A stretch of DNA of 64,000 nt, from contig JAXLYI010000031.1 of NCBI GenBank assembly GCA_046351555.1, positions 1 to 64,000 of the forward strand, written 5' to 3'. Within the stretch, counting starts at the first letter, position 1; each line of letters begins with the position of its first letter. The notes beneath the pieces are model-generated. The model saw nothing but the letters and a program-made list of their open reading frames with translations. It was not told the origin of the DNA and did no database searches. The translations under genes were made by a program, and so were the position numbers. The stretch is from CAISKJ01 sp046351555. Lineage in GTDB: Bacteria > Myxococcota_A > Polyangia > Polyangiales > Ga0077539. This document shows, in pieces, positions 9,098-18,655 of the stretch.

Positions 9098-9159
9098 ACG
9101 CCCCGAACGCTACTCCGCTGGTGTTTCCTGTAAAGGTCGTGGCAGGCGGCGCGTTCTGA

Positions 9160-9190
9160 TTGCACCGAACGCGCGGGATGCCCGTATAAG
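9160..9190 (+). promoter_or_regulatory. Candidate sigma-70-type promoter of lolA
   Basis: TTGCAC (9160-9165) lies upstream of TATAAG (9185-9190) with 19 bp between them, or 18 if the -10 box is read as GTATAA. This is in the otherwise GC-rich divergent gap between the polyproline lipoprotein gene and lolA. A GGAGG (about 9210-9214) precedes the lolA ATG. The boxes match consensus fairly well but the spacing is longer than the optimal 17 bp. Confidence 0.4.
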
Positions 9191-9222
9191 ACCGCACGAC
9201 CCCTCCACCGGAGGCGAACCGC

Positions 9223-10053
9223 ATGAACCACCGATCCATCCTCCTCGGCCTCGCGCTCGCACTCGGCGCCGCGCCGGCCCTCGCCAACCCGCCCTCCACG
9301 CGCGCCGCCACGCAGCGCGCCGCGCAGCAGCGCAACCCCCAGCAGAACAACGCGACCCGCCGGTCGCCGCGTCAGGTCGCACGTCAGCAGCCGCGCGCGC
9401 CGCAGGCCCCGCAGGCCCCCGCCGTGGTGCCCGCCCCGCAGGCCCCGCAGGCGCCCGCGGCCCCCAACGGCGCGCTCACCGCGCAGCAGATCGTCCAGCG
9501 CATCCAGGACTTCTACGACCGGACGACCAACTTCCAGGCGGACTTCACCCAGGTGTCGCGCAGCCGGCTCACCGGCGAGGAGCAGCGCGCGGGCCGCGTC
9601 ATCTTCAAGCGCCCCGGCCGCATGCGGTGGAACTACTCCACCAACGGCGACGTGATCGTCTCCAACGGCACCACGCTGCTCGCCTACCAGGCCGAGGAGC
9701 GGCAGGCGATCGAGCAGTCGCTGACGCAGTCGCAGATGCCCACGGCGCTCGCGTTTCTCACCGGCACCGGGCGCCTCGCCGACGCGTTCACCTTCCGGCT
9801 GCTCGACGCCAACCAGTTCCAGTACCCGTCGGGGTACGTGCTGGAGGCGCGCCCGACGACGCCGCAGCCCACCTACGAGCGCGTCGTCTTCTACGTCGAC
9901 CGCGCGAGCTACCAGGTGACCCGCACCGCGCTCATCGACGCGCAGGGCAACACCAACCGCATCGAGTTCCGTAACCCGCAGGTGAACCTCGACGTGCCCG
10001 AGTCGACCTTCTCGTGGCGACCGCCCGCCGACGTCCGCATCGTCCGCCCGTGA
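9223..10053 (+). CDS. lolA: Outer-membrane lipoprotein carrier protein LolA
   Basis: 276 residues with a Sec signal peptide (cleavage after about ALA-NP, residue 22). A Gln/Pro/Ala-rich disordered stretch (about 23-82) precedes the LolA domain. The domain begins with TNFQADFTQVS and contains the expected GRVIFKRPGRMRWNYS and the long beta strands of the half-barrel that holds acyl chains. LolA ferries lipoproteins across the periplasm from LolCDE to the outer membrane, which fits a genome rich in lipoproteins. The low-complexity N-terminal insert makes it longer than a typical LolA (about 200 residues). Confidence 0.92.
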   Translation: MNHRSILLGLALALGAAPALANPPSTRAATQRAAQQRNPQQNNATRRSPRQVARQQPRAPQAPQAPAVVPAPQAPQAPAAPNGALTAQQIVQRIQDFYDRTTNFQADFTQVSRSRLTGEEQRAGRVIFKRPGRMRWNYSTNGDVIVSNGTTLLAYQAEERQAIEQSLTQSQMPTALAFLTGTGRLADAFTFRLLDANQFQYPSGYVLEARPTTPQPTYERVVFYVDRASYQVTRTALIDAQGNTNRIEFRNPQVNLDVPESTFSWRPPADVRIVRP

Positions 10054-10193
10054 CGCGCACCCTCGTCGCGCGCCGGAGTTGACGGAGCGCGGCGTCTTCC
10101 CTTCCTCCGCCGTGCGCCGTTGCGACCGCCTCGCGACGTGCTGCATGATCCGCCGAACACCTTCGTTCGCCGCCCCACGCGGAGCTCTTCCCC

Positions 10194-11567
10194 ATGCGCC
10201 TTCTCCCCACGCTCATCCCGTCGCTCGCCGTCGTCTCCGTCGCCCCCGCGGCCGCCGCGCAGGTGCGCGCCTCGCCCGAGGCGCGCGTCGTCTCCTCGCG
10301 CGGCGACGTCGAGGTCACCCCGCCCGACGCGCCCCTCCCGCGCCGCGCCGCGGTCGGCGACGTGCTCACCCGCGGCGCCCGTTTGCGGGTCGGCGACGGC
10401 GGCCTCGCGCGCGTCGCGCTGCCCAACGGCGCCGAGCTCACGCTGCTCCCGGGCGCGAGCCTCGTGCTCTTCACCAGCGGCGACGCCCCGCTGAACGGGC
10501 GCCCCGCGTCGACCACCACCACGCTGGAGTCCGGCGTCGCGCGCGTCTCGCCCGCGCCCGAGGGGAGCCCCACGCTGCCGCTCTCGCTCGGCGCCACCAC
10601 CGTCCACGTCGGCCGCGCGCTCGCCACGCTGAGCGCAGCGCGCGGCGCGGGGATGGCGCGCGTGTCCGTCCACCAGGGCCGCATGGTCGTCCGAACGGGC
10701 GCCGCCTCCCGCCCGCTCCGCGCGGGGCAGGGGACGCGCGAGGCGCCGATGGGGCCGCGCGCGCCGATCGCCACGCTGCCCGGAGCTCCCGCGTGGCGTC
10801 AACCTCCGCCCGCGCGCGTCGCCTCCCTCGGCGGCGCCGCCCCCGTCACTGCGACCTTCGCCGCGCCCGCCGTGGCCGCGGGCTGGCGCGTCGAGCTCGC
10901 GCGCGACCCTTCCTTCGCGGAAGTCGTCGCGAGCGAGCGGGTCAACGGCCGCGAGGGCCGCTGGGAGGGCCGCGTCGAGGGCGGCGGCGCGTGGTTCGCG
11001 CGCGTGTCGGCGGTCGACGCGCTCGGGCTGGAGGGTCCCCCGTCGCCGCCCGCGCGCTTCACCGTCGAGACGCCCGGCATCATCCCGGGCGCGCCCGCAT
11101 CGCCGGGTTCGCCCGCGCGGCCCACGGTGCTCCACGTGCCCGAGGGCGTGTTCTGCGGCGTCGACGGCGCGAGCCTCGCGCAGATGCCCGGCGACGTGCG
11201 GCTCCAGCCCGCGCGCGCCCATCGCATCCGCTGCGCGGCCGACGCGGAGGGGACGCGCGCGCAGGAGTTCACCGTGTCGGCGGCGGAGGCCGGGCCGCTC
11301 CAGCGCGAGGTGCGGATCCGCCCGTCGGGGAGCTCGTCGCACGTCCTCTCGGTGCGCCTCGCCGACCTCGAGGGCCTGCCCATCCCCTACGCCGCCATCG
11401 CCGTGCAGCCCGAGGCCGGCGTCGAGCTCGGCGAGCTCCGCGAGGCCAGCGAGCGCGGGGTGTACACGGCCCCCGTCCGCTGGTCGACCGCGCGTCCGAC
11501 GCTCCATTTCAGGCTCACCGTCAACGGCGGCCTCACCTTCGAAGAGGACGTCGCCACCGCGCCCTGA
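10194..11567 (+). CDS. Exported FecR-domain-like protein
   Basis: 457 residues with a signal peptide (VAPAAAAQ). Residues about 30-150 resemble a FecR domain: SSRGDVEVTPPD, VGDVLTRGARLRVGDGGLARVALPNGAELTLLPGASLVL. This is the usual layout of periplasmic FecR-like domains in myxobacteria. The middle has a fibronectin-like or Ig-like stretch (WRVELARDPSFAEVV ... WFARVSAVDALGLEGPPSPPARF), and the C-terminus contains another beta-sandwich (VRLADLEGLPIPYAAIAVQ). No sigma factor gene is adjacent, so a classical iron-signalling role is not implied. It may be a cell-envelope structural or carbohydrate-binding protein. Confidence 0.75.
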   Translation: MRLLPTLIPSLAVVSVAPAAAAQVRASPEARVVSSRGDVEVTPPDAPLPRRAAVGDVLTRGARLRVGDGGLARVALPNGAELTLLPGASLVLFTSGDAPLNGRPASTTTTLESGVARVSPAPEGSPTLPLSLGATTVHVGRALATLSAARGAGMARVSVHQGRMVVRTGAASRPLRAGQGTREAPMGPRAPIATLPGAPAWRQPPPARVASLGGAAPVTATFAAPAVAAGWRVELARDPSFAEVVASERVNGREGRWEGRVEGGGAWFARVSAVDALGLEGPPSPPARFTVETPGIIPGAPASPGSPARPTVLHVPEGVFCGVDGASLAQMPGDVRLQPARAHRIRCAADAEGTRAQEFTVSAAEAGPLQREVRIRPSGSSSHVLSVRLADLEGLPIPYAAIAVQPEAGVELGELREASERGVYTAPVRWSTARPTLHFRLTVNGGLTFEEDVATAP

Positions 11568-11664
11568 AGCCGCGCGCCGCCCATTGACCTCCCCGGCAGG
11601 TCGCACTACCCGTCTTCCCCCCCGCCGATGCGTTCCTCCCCCTCCTGCTCGACCGGCACTTCCG

Positions 11665-13740
11665 ATGGCGCTTCGTGAAGTCCTTCAGGAAGTCCGCGAG
11701 CTCGGCCCCGCGGGCACGCTCTTCCGCGCCTCGTGGGAGCTTCGCCTCCGCACCGGGCTGATGGAGCGCCTGGAGGCCCCGCCGCCGCCCTTCCGCGCCG
11801 CGGCCGTGCCCGACGTCCGCGCGTCGCTCCCGTGGGCCGACCCGCGCGCCGTCGCCGCCGCCGTCCGTGGGCGCATCCCGGAGGCCGCGATCGACGCCCT
11901 CCTCGCCACCGCGCGCGACGACGCCGCGGGCCGCGTGCTCGCCTTCCACCACGCGGCCAACCCGCTCGGGTCGCCGCCCGACTGGCACTTGCACCCGGGC
12001 TCCGGGCTTCGCTGGGACGCTGCGCGCCACTGGTCGCGCGTGCTCGCGGACGCACCCCGCGTCGGCGACCCGAAGCAGACCTGGGAGCCCGCCCGCTTCC
12101 CCCACGCCTGCCGCATCGCGCGCGCCGCCGCGCTCACGGACGTCGCGCCGCTGCCGCTCTACGGCGCGCTCCTCGCGCAGGTGGAGTCCTTCCTCCGCGA
12201 CAACCCCTACGCGCGCGGCGTCCACTGGGTGTCGTCGCAGGAGTGCGCGCTGCGCGTCAACGCCTGGCTCTTCGCCGTGCGCGTGTTCGACGGGCTCGGG
12301 GTGGAGACCGGCGGGCTGCGCGCGCTCGTCGCCCGCCACGCCTGGGAGGCGGGGCACTTCACCGAGGCGCACCTCGAGTACGCCGAGCGCGCGGTCAACA
12401 ACAACCACCTCATCACCGAGGCCCTCGGGCTGGCCGTGTTCGCGCGCCTCGCGCCCGATGACGCGACCTTCCGCCGGTGGACGGCGCGCGCCCTGGAGCT
12501 CCTCGACGCCGAGGCGCACCGGCAGTTCTACCCCGACGGCGCGTACCTCAACCTCTCGCACAACTACCACCGCGCCGTCGTGCAGGAGTACCTGCTCGCC
12601 GCCCGCTGGTTCGGCTGGCGCCCCGCGTGGCGCGCCGCGATGGAGCGCTCGCTCGACTTTCTCGTCGCGCACCAGAACGTCGCCGACGGAAGCCTCCCCA
12701 ACCACGGCCACAACGACGGCTCGCTCTCGCGCCCGCTCTCCACCTGCGACTTCAGCGATTTCCGCCCCGCGCTCCAGTGCCTCTCGGTCGCCGTCCGCGG
12801 CGAGCGGATCTACCCGCCGGGCCCCTGGGACGAAGAAGCCGCCTGGCTGCTCGGTCCCGACGCGCTCGACGTTCCGCTCCGCGAGCCCACCCGCCGCTCG
12901 GTGAGCTTCGCCCGCACCGGCTACCACGTGCTCCGGCGCGCCGAGGGCTTCGCGGCCCTCCGCTGCGGCGACGTGCCCGACCGCCACGGGCAGATCGACA
13001 TGCTCCACCTCGACGTGTGGTGGCGCGGGCTCAACGTGCTCGTCGACGGCGGGACGTACCTCTACAGCGGCGAGCGCAAATGGCTCGACCACTTCACCCG
13101 CACCGCCAGCCACAACACCGTCGCGGTCGACGGGCGCGACCAGATGCTTCACTGGCGGCAGTTCAAGTTCCTGTACCCGACAAAGGCGCGGCTGCTGGCG
13201 TTTCGTGACGACGGGCGCGTCGGGCTGATGGCCGGCGAGCACACGGGCTACGCGCGCCACCCGGGCGGCTGCGTGCACCGCCGCGCCGTCCTCGCGCTCG
13301 GCGAAGACTGCGTCATCGTCATCGATCGCGTGACGGGCGAGGGGGCCCACCGCGCGCGCCTCCACTGGCTCGCCGCGCCCTTCCCGCACGCGTACGACGC
13401 GGCGACCGCGACCCTCACGCTCGACACGCCGCGCGGGCCCTACCGCGTGGTGACCCTTCGCGCCGACGGACGTCCGCTCGCGGGCGATGTGGTCGCGGGG
13501 GCCGACGACCCGCCGCGGGGCTGGCTCGCGCGGCGGTACGCGGAGAAGGTCCGGGCGCCGTCGCTCGCCGCGGAATGTGCGTGGGAGGCTTCGTTCACCG
13601 CGGTTTCTGCGCTCCTCGGGCCCGGCGTGGAGGTGTCGCACGACGGCGTACGATGGCGCGTCCGGGGCGACGGAATGAACGTATCCTTCGCCGTGCGCGA
13701 CGGAGTACCCGACGACGTGCGCGAGGAGAGCGAGACGTGA
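11665..13740 (+). CDS. Heparinase II/III-family polysaccharide lyase
   Basis: 691 residues from ATG 11665. An N-terminal alpha/alpha toroid of heparinase II/III (alginate lyase) type contains the conserved NNNHLITEALGL and PNHGHNDGS. It is followed by a beta-sandwich domain with HGQIDMLHLDVWWRGLNVLV and DGGTYLYSG, the His/Tyr region typical of the family. Such enzymes cleave uronic-acid-containing polysaccharides by beta-elimination. Inside exopolysaccharide operons they usually trim or process the polymer. No clear signal peptide is seen at this start. The stop codon overlaps the wecB GTG by 4 bp, so the gene belongs to the glycan operon downstream. Confidence 0.88.
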   Translation: MALREVLQEVRELGPAGTLFRASWELRLRTGLMERLEAPPPPFRAAAVPDVRASLPWADPRAVAAAVRGRIPEAAIDALLATARDDAAGRVLAFHHAANPLGSPPDWHLHPGSGLRWDAARHWSRVLADAPRVGDPKQTWEPARFPHACRIARAAALTDVAPLPLYGALLAQVESFLRDNPYARGVHWVSSQECALRVNAWLFAVRVFDGLGVETGGLRALVARHAWEAGHFTEAHLEYAERAVNNNHLITEALGLAVFARLAPDDATFRRWTARALELLDAEAHRQFYPDGAYLNLSHNYHRAVVQEYLLAARWFGWRPAWRAAMERSLDFLVAHQNVADGSLPNHGHNDGSLSRPLSTCDFSDFRPALQCLSVAVRGERIYPPGPWDEEAAWLLGPDALDVPLREPTRRSVSFARTGYHVLRRAEGFAALRCGDVPDRHGQIDMLHLDVWWRGLNVLVDGGTYLYSGERKWLDHFTRTASHNTVAVDGRDQMLHWRQFKFLYPTKARLLAFRDDGRVGLMAGEHTGYARHPGGCVHRRAVLALGEDCVIVIDRVTGEGAHRARLHWLAAPFPHAYDAATATLTLDTPRGPYRVVTLRADGRPLAGDVVAGADDPPRGWLARRYAEKVRAPSLAAECAWEASFTAVSALLGPGVEVSHDGVRWRVRGDGMNVSFAVRDGVPDDVREESET

Positions 13741-14849
13741 CAGCCGAGCGGATCGTGTTCGTGGCCGGCGCCCGGCCCAACTTCATGAAGGTGGCCCCGA
13801 TGCTCCGCGCGATGGCCGCGGCGGCTGCGCCCTTCGAGCGCCTGCTGGTGCACACCGGGCAGCACTACGACGCGTCGATGTCCGACGTGTTCTTCCGCGA
13901 GCTCGAGATCCCCGCGCCGGACGTGCACCTCAACGTCGGCAGCGGCGCGCACGGGGCCCAGACGGCGAAGATCCTCGCGGCCTTCGAGGAGTGGCTCCTC
14001 GCGCAGCCCAAGCTCCCGCGCGGCGTGGTGGTGGTGGGCGACGTCAACTCCACCATGGCCTGCACCCTCGCCGCGGCGAAGCTCGGCGTGGCGGTGGCCC
14101 ACGTCGAGGCGGGCTTGCGCTCCTACGACCGGCAGATGCCCGAGGAGATCAACCGCGTGGTGACCGACGCCGTCGCCGACCTGCTGCTCACCAGCGAGCC
14201 GAGCGGCGACGCCAACCTCGCGCGGGAGGGCGTCGCGCCCGAGCGGGTGAAGTTCGTCGGCAACACGATGATCGACACGCTCGTCCACGAGCTGCCGCGC
14301 GCGCGGGCCCTCGGGGTGGCGGCGCGGCACGGGCTGGAGGCCGGGCGCTACGCCTTCGTGACGCTGCACCGCCCGTCCAACGTCGACACCGCCGAGCGCC
14401 TCGGCGAGCTCCTCGGGCTGCTCGAGGAGACGGCGCGACGCTTCCCGGTGGTGTTCCCGGTGCACCCGCGGACGCGCGAGCGGATGACGCGCTTCGGGCT
14501 GGAGTCGCGCGCGACGGGCAACCCCCGCATCAAGCTGCTCGACCCGCTGGGGTACCGCGAGACGGTGGGCCTGATGTCGGGCGCGGCCTTCGCGCTCACC
14601 GACTCGGGCGGCATTCAAGAGGAGACCACCTACCTCGGCGTGCCGTGCCTCACGCTCCGGCCCAACACCGAGCGGCCGGCGACGGTGACCTTCGGCACCA
14701 ACACCATCGTCGGCGACGACCTCGCGAAGGCGCGCTCGCTCGTCAACGACATCGCCGAGGGGCGGTACAAGAAGGGAGGCGCGGTCGACGGGTGGGACGG
14801 CCGCGCGTCGGAGCGCGTGGCCCGCGCGCTGCTGGAGGCCTGGGGATGA
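13737..14849 (+). CDS. wecB: UDP-N-acetylglucosamine 2-epimerase (non-hydrolysing)
   Basis: 370 residues from a GTG that overlaps the previous stop (GTGA) and follows GAGGAGAG. The protein has the WecB GT-B fold: GARPNFMKVAPM at the N-terminus, VHTGQHYDASMSDVFF, GDVNSTMACTLAAAKLGVAVAHVEAGLRS, QMPEEINRVVTD, and DSGGIQEETTYLGVPCLTLR near the C-terminus. The reaction interconverts UDP-GlcNAc and UDP-ManNAc. In this operon it would supply UDP-ManNAc for a surface polymer; no UDP-ManNAc dehydrogenase is present in the window. Confidence 0.95.
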   Translation: MTAERIVFVAGARPNFMKVAPMLRAMAAAAAPFERLLVHTGQHYDASMSDVFFRELEIPAPDVHLNVGSGAHGAQTAKILAAFEEWLLAQPKLPRGVVVVGDVNSTMACTLAAAKLGVAVAHVEAGLRSYDRQMPEEINRVVTDAVADLLLTSEPSGDANLAREGVAPERVKFVGNTMIDTLVHELPRARALGVAARHGLEAGRYAFVTLHRPSNVDTAERLGELLGLLEETARRFPVVFPVHPRTRERMTRFGLESRATGNPRIKLLDPLGYRETVGLMSGAAFALTDSGGIQEETTYLGVPCLTLRPNTERPATVTFGTNTIVGDDLAKARSLVNDIAEGRYKKGGAVDGWDGRASERVARALLEAWG

Positions 14850-16009
14850 AGCGTCTGTACCTGTCCGTCCCCCACATGGGGGACAACGAAGAGCGCTACG
14901 TGCACGAGGCCTTCGCGTCGAACTGGATGTCGACCGTCGGCCCCAACCTCGACGCGTTCGAGGCCGCCTTCAGCGACCGCGTCGGGCTCCCGTGCGTCGC
15001 GCTCGGCAGCGGCACCGCGGCCATTCACCTCGCGATGCGGTTGCTCGGCGTCGGGCCCGGCGACGAGGTGGTGTGCCCGACGCTCACCTTCATCGCGTCC
15101 GTCAACCCCGCGCTCTGGCTCGGCGCGAAGGTCACCTTCCTCGACAGCGACCGCGCGAGCTGGAACCTCGACCCCGCCCTCCTCGACGACTTCCTCCGCC
15201 GCCGCGCCGCGCAGAACAAGCTCCCCAAGCTCGTCGAGGTCGTCCACCTCTACGGCCAGTCGGCCGACATGGACCCGATCCTCGAGACCTGCGCCCGGTA
15301 CGGCGTCGCGGTGCTCGAGGACGCCGCCGAGGCCGTCGGCACCACCTACAAGGGCAAGCCCTGCGGCACGATGGCGCCCGTGGGGGCGTACTCGTTCAAC
15401 GGCAACAAGATCATCACCACGACGGGCGGCGGGATGCTCGTCGCGCACGACAAGCGGATGGTCGAGCGGGCGCGCTTCTGGTCGCAGCAGGCGCGCGACC
15501 CGGGCGTCGCCTACGAGCACACGCAGATGGGCTACAACTACCGGCTCAGCAACGTGCTCGCGGGCATCGGGCGCGGGCAGCTCGAGGTGCTCGACCAGCG
15601 CGTGGCGCGGCGCCGCGAGGTCGCCTTCGGGTACCGCGACGCCTTCGCCGACCTCGACGGGCTCACCCTCATGCCCGAGGCGCCCTACGGCCTCCACACC
15701 TACTGGCTCAGCGTCTTCCTCGTCGACGAGGCGCGCCTCGGCGTCTCGCGCGACGCCCTCCACCGCGCCCTCGAAGCGGAGAACATCGAGAGCCGCCCGG
15801 TGTGGAAGCCGATGCACCTCCAGCCCGTCTTCGAGGGCGTCGAGTGCGTCGGCGGCGCGGTGGCCGAAGACCTCTTCCGCCGCGGCATCTGCTTCCCGAG
15901 CTCGACCAACATGGGCCGCGACGACCAGGCCCGGGTGATCGCTGCGGTGCGCAACGCCGTGGCCCGCGCGCGGGCTGAGCGGGCGCCGCGGGAGGCGCTG
16001 GCGCCGTGA
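14846..16009 (+). CDS. PLP-dependent nucleotide-sugar aminotransferase (DegT/DnrJ/EryC1/StrS; PglE/LegC-like)
   Basis: 387 residues, start ATG 14846 overlapping the wecB stop (ATGA). The fold-type I aminotransferase signature is complete: GSGTAAIHLAM (phosphate-binding), VVHLYGQSADM, EDAAEAVG (Asp that pairs with the pyridine nitrogen), and the Schiff-base lysine K188 in YSFNGNKIITTTGGG. The FNGNKIITT form matches UDP-4-keto sugar aminotransferases of the PglE/LegC type. It should transfer an amino group to C4 of the keto sugar made by the 4,6-dehydratase encoded next. The stop overlaps the next GTG by 4 bp. Confidence 0.93.
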   Translation: MKRLYLSVPHMGDNEERYVHEAFASNWMSTVGPNLDAFEAAFSDRVGLPCVALGSGTAAIHLAMRLLGVGPGDEVVCPTLTFIASVNPALWLGAKVTFLDSDRASWNLDPALLDDFLRRRAAQNKLPKLVEVVHLYGQSADMDPILETCARYGVAVLEDAAEAVGTTYKGKPCGTMAPVGAYSFNGNKIITTTGGGMLVAHDKRMVERARFWSQQARDPGVAYEHTQMGYNYRLSNVLAGIGRGQLEVLDQRVARRREVAFGYRDAFADLDGLTLMPEAPYGLHTYWLSVFLVDEARLGVSRDALHRALEAENIESRPVWKPMHLQPVFEGVECVGGAVAEDLFRRGICFPSSTNMGRDDQARVIAAVRNAVARARAERAPREALAP

Positions 16010-18027
16010 AGGGCGACGTCGTCAGCCCGGCGCCGTCGAGCCTCCCGGGGCTCGTCTACGCCTACCGCCGCGTGCTGGTGGTGGCGCTGCACCTCGGGCT
16101 CTGGACGGCGGCCTTCTTCGGGGCCTTCCTCCTGCGCTTCGACGCGCAGTTTCCCGCCAACCTGTGGCCGCACGTGAAGGTGTGGCTCCCCGTCATGCTC
16201 GCGCTGCGGGTGGTGGTGTACTTCTACTTCGGGATGTTCCACGGGCTGTGGCGCTACACGGGGGCGCGCGACCTGCTGGCGCTCTTCCAGGCCGCCACCG
16301 TGAGCACCGTGCTCACCGTGCTCTACGTTCATTTCGTGGGGCCGCTCGGGCTGCCGCGCACGGTCATCGTGCTCGAGTGGCTCATCAGCATCTTCGCCGT
16401 CGGCGGGCTCCGCTTCGGCGTCCGCACGCTCCGCGAGATCTCCCACCAGGTGACCCTCGCGGGCACCCTCGAGCAGCGGAAGAAGATCCTGATCGTCGGC
16501 GCGGGCGACGGCGGCGAGACGCTCATGCGCGAGCTGCGGCGCTCGCAGGGGGCCCGCTACGAGGTCGTCGGCATCGTCGACGACAACCCCGCCAAGCACC
16601 GCGAGCACATCCACGGCGTGCCGGTGCTCGGGTACATCGCCCAGGTGCCCGAGCTCGTCGAGCGCCACGACGTCAACGAGGTGATCGTCGCCATCCCCTC
16701 GGCCAGCGGGCGCGACATGCGGCGCATCGTCGAGCTCTGCCGCCGCGACGGCGTGCGGGTGCGAACCATCCCCGGCGTCGAGAGCCTCATCGAGGGCCGG
16801 GTGCAGGTGAGCCAGCTCCGCAACGTCGCCATCGAAGACCTCCTCGGCCGCGACCCGGTGAACCTCGACGCCGAGCTCATCGCCGCCGCGCTCAACGGCG
16901 CCGTGGTGATGGTCACCGGCGCGGGCGGCTCCATCGGCTCGGAGATCTGCCGCCAGGTGTGCCGCTTCGGGCCCTCCAAGCTCATCCTCGTCGAGCAGGC
17001 GGAGAACGCGCTCTTCGAGATCCACCGCGAGCTGCGCGAGTCCTTCCCCGCCGTCACGCTCGTGCCGCGCATCGCGGACATCTGCGACACGCGCCGCGTC
17101 GAGCAGCTCTTCGCCTGGCACCGCCCGCAGGTCGTCTACCACGCGGCCGCGCACAAGCACGTCCCGATGATGGAGCTCAACCCCGGCGAGGCCATCAAGA
17201 ACAACGTCTTCGGCACGCGCAAGGTGGCCGACCTCGCCGACCAGCACGGCGTCACCACCTTCGTGATGATCTCCACCGACAAGGCCGTGAACCCCACGTC
17301 CATCATGGGCGTGTCGAAGCGCGTGGCGGAGATCTACATCCAGGCGCTCTCGCAGCGCTCGAAGACGCGCTTCATCACCGTGCGGTTCGGCAACGTGCTC
17401 GGCTCCAACGGGTCGGTGGTGCCGATCTTCAAGGAGCAGATCGCGCGCGGCGGCCCGATCACCGTCACGCACCCGGAGATGAAGCGGTACTTCATGACCA
17501 TCCCGGAGGCGTCGCAGCTCGTGCTCCAGGCCGGCGCGATGGGCGAGGGGGGCGAGATCTTCGTCCTCGACATGGGCGAGCCGGTGAAGATCGTCGACCT
17601 CGCGCGCGACCTCATCACCCTCTCGGGCCTGCGCCCCGGCGAGGACGTCGAGATCGTGTTCTCGGGCATCCGCCCCGGCGAGAAGCTCTTCGAAGAGCTC
17701 GCCGCCGACGGGGAGAACGCCGACAAGACCCGCCACCCGAAGATCTTCGTCGGGCGCTTCCGCCCCTACGAGTGGGAGCGTGTGATCGACGGGCTCGGCG
17801 CCCTCCACGAGTGCTCCGAGGGCAACGACGACGCCCTCGTCCGCGAGCGCTTCATGGCGCTGGTGCCGGAGTTCAAGCCGAGCTCGATGTCGTCGCCGCA
17901 GGCCGACGTCGAGAAGCGCAAGCGCACCGCCACGGAGCCCGCGCCCGGCCCCGCGGTGTCGGGCCCCGCGCCGGCGGCCGTGCCCGAGCCGCCCCCCTCC
18001 AACGTCGTCCAGCTCAAGCGCGGGTAG
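16006..18027 (+). CDS. Membrane-bound UDP-GlcNAc 4,6-dehydratase (PglF/CapD-like)
   Basis: 673 residues from a GTG overlapping the aminotransferase gene. Four N-terminal transmembrane segments (about 15-140) are followed by a first Rossmann fold (ILIVGAGDGGETLMREL, about 161) and a second, catalytic SDR domain (VTGAGGSIGSEICRQV, about 303). The PglF-type TDKAVNP motif replaces the classical YxxxK near residue 423 (STDKAVNPTSIMGVSKR). Enzymes of this class convert UDP-GlcNAc to the 4-keto-6-deoxy sugar, the substrate for the adjacent aminotransferase. The C-terminal 50 residues are a Pro/Ala-rich tail not needed for the fold. The next gene follows after 1 bp. Confidence 0.94.
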   Translation: MKGDVVSPAPSSLPGLVYAYRRVLVVALHLGLWTAAFFGAFLLRFDAQFPANLWPHVKVWLPVMLALRVVVYFYFGMFHGLWRYTGARDLLALFQAATVSTVLTVLYVHFVGPLGLPRTVIVLEWLISIFAVGGLRFGVRTLREISHQVTLAGTLEQRKKILIVGAGDGGETLMRELRRSQGARYEVVGIVDDNPAKHREHIHGVPVLGYIAQVPELVERHDVNEVIVAIPSASGRDMRRIVELCRRDGVRVRTIPGVESLIEGRVQVSQLRNVAIEDLLGRDPVNLDAELIAAALNGAVVMVTGAGGSIGSEICRQVCRFGPSKLILVEQAENALFEIHRELRESFPAVTLVPRIADICDTRRVEQLFAWHRPQVVYHAAAHKHVPMMELNPGEAIKNNVFGTRKVADLADQHGVTTFVMISTDKAVNPTSIMGVSKRVAEIYIQALSQRSKTRFITVRFGNVLGSNGSVVPIFKEQIARGGPITVTHPEMKRYFMTIPEASQLVLQAGAMGEGGEIFVLDMGEPVKIVDLARDLITLSGLRPGEDVEIVFSGIRPGEKLFEELAADGENADKTRHPKIFVGRFRPYEWERVIDGLGALHECSEGNDDALVRERFMALVPEFKPSSMSSPQADVEKRKRTATEPAPGPAVSGPAPAAVPEPPPSNVVQLKRG

Positions 18028-18028
18028 C

Positions 18029-18655
18029 ATGAAGCAGTCGGGTTGGCGCAAGGCGGTGAAGGCGACGGTCGACCGGGCGGCCGCGGCGGCGGGCATGGTG
18101 GCGCTCGCGCCGGTGTTCGCCGCGGTGGCGGTGGGCATCCGCGCGACGATGGGGACGCCCGTGGTCTACAAGGCCAAGCGCGGCGGGTACTGCGGGCAGG
18201 TGTTCACGCTCTACAAGTTTCGCACGATGACCGACGAGCGCGACGCGTCGGGGCGGCTGCTGCCCGACGAGCAGCGGCTCCACGGGTTCGGGCGCTTCCT
18301 GCGCAGGTCGAGCCTCGACGAGCTGCCGCAGCTCTACAACATCCTCCGCGGCGACCTCAGCCTCGTGGGCCCGCGGCCCCTCCACGCGCACTACCTCCCG
18401 CGCTACTCGCCCGAGCAGGCGCGGCGCCACGACGTCGTGCCGGGCATCACCGGGTGGGCGCAGGTCAACGGCCGCAACGCGCTCACCTGGGACGAGAAGT
18501 TCGCCCACGACCTCTGGTACGTCGACCACTGGAGCCTCGCGCTCGACGCGAAGATCCTGCTCAAGACCGTCGCCGTGGTGCTCGGCCGCCAGGGGATCGA
18601 CGGCGGCGGCGCCGAGGTGTCCGCGCCGGAGTTCATGGGCGCGCGGGGGGCGTGA
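18029..18655 (+). CDS. Initiating sugar-1-phosphate transferase (PglC-like small polyprenol-phosphate phosphoglycosyl transferase)
   Basis: 208 residues, the size of the minimal monotopic PglC-type enzymes. A single N-terminal hydrophobic helix (about 15-40) is followed by YKAKRGGYCGQVFTLYKFRTM, the catalytic Asp-Glu dyad D97-E98 in SSLDELPQLYNIL, GDLSLVGPRPL and PGITGWAQVNGRN. The enzyme attaches a phospho-sugar from a UDP-sugar to undecaprenyl phosphate in the inner membrane. This starts assembly of the repeat unit made with the upstream gene products. The stop overlaps the following GTG. Known family; the exact sugar is inferred from context. Confidence 0.93.
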   Translation: MKQSGWRKAVKATVDRAAAAAGMVALAPVFAAVAVGIRATMGTPVVYKAKRGGYCGQVFTLYKFRTMTDERDASGRLLPDEQRLHGFGRFLRRSSLDELPQLYNILRGDLSLVGPRPLHAHYLPRYSPEQARRHDVVPGITGWAQVNGRNALTWDEKFAHDLWYVDHWSLALDAKILLKTVAVVLGRQGIDGGGAEVSAPEFMGARGA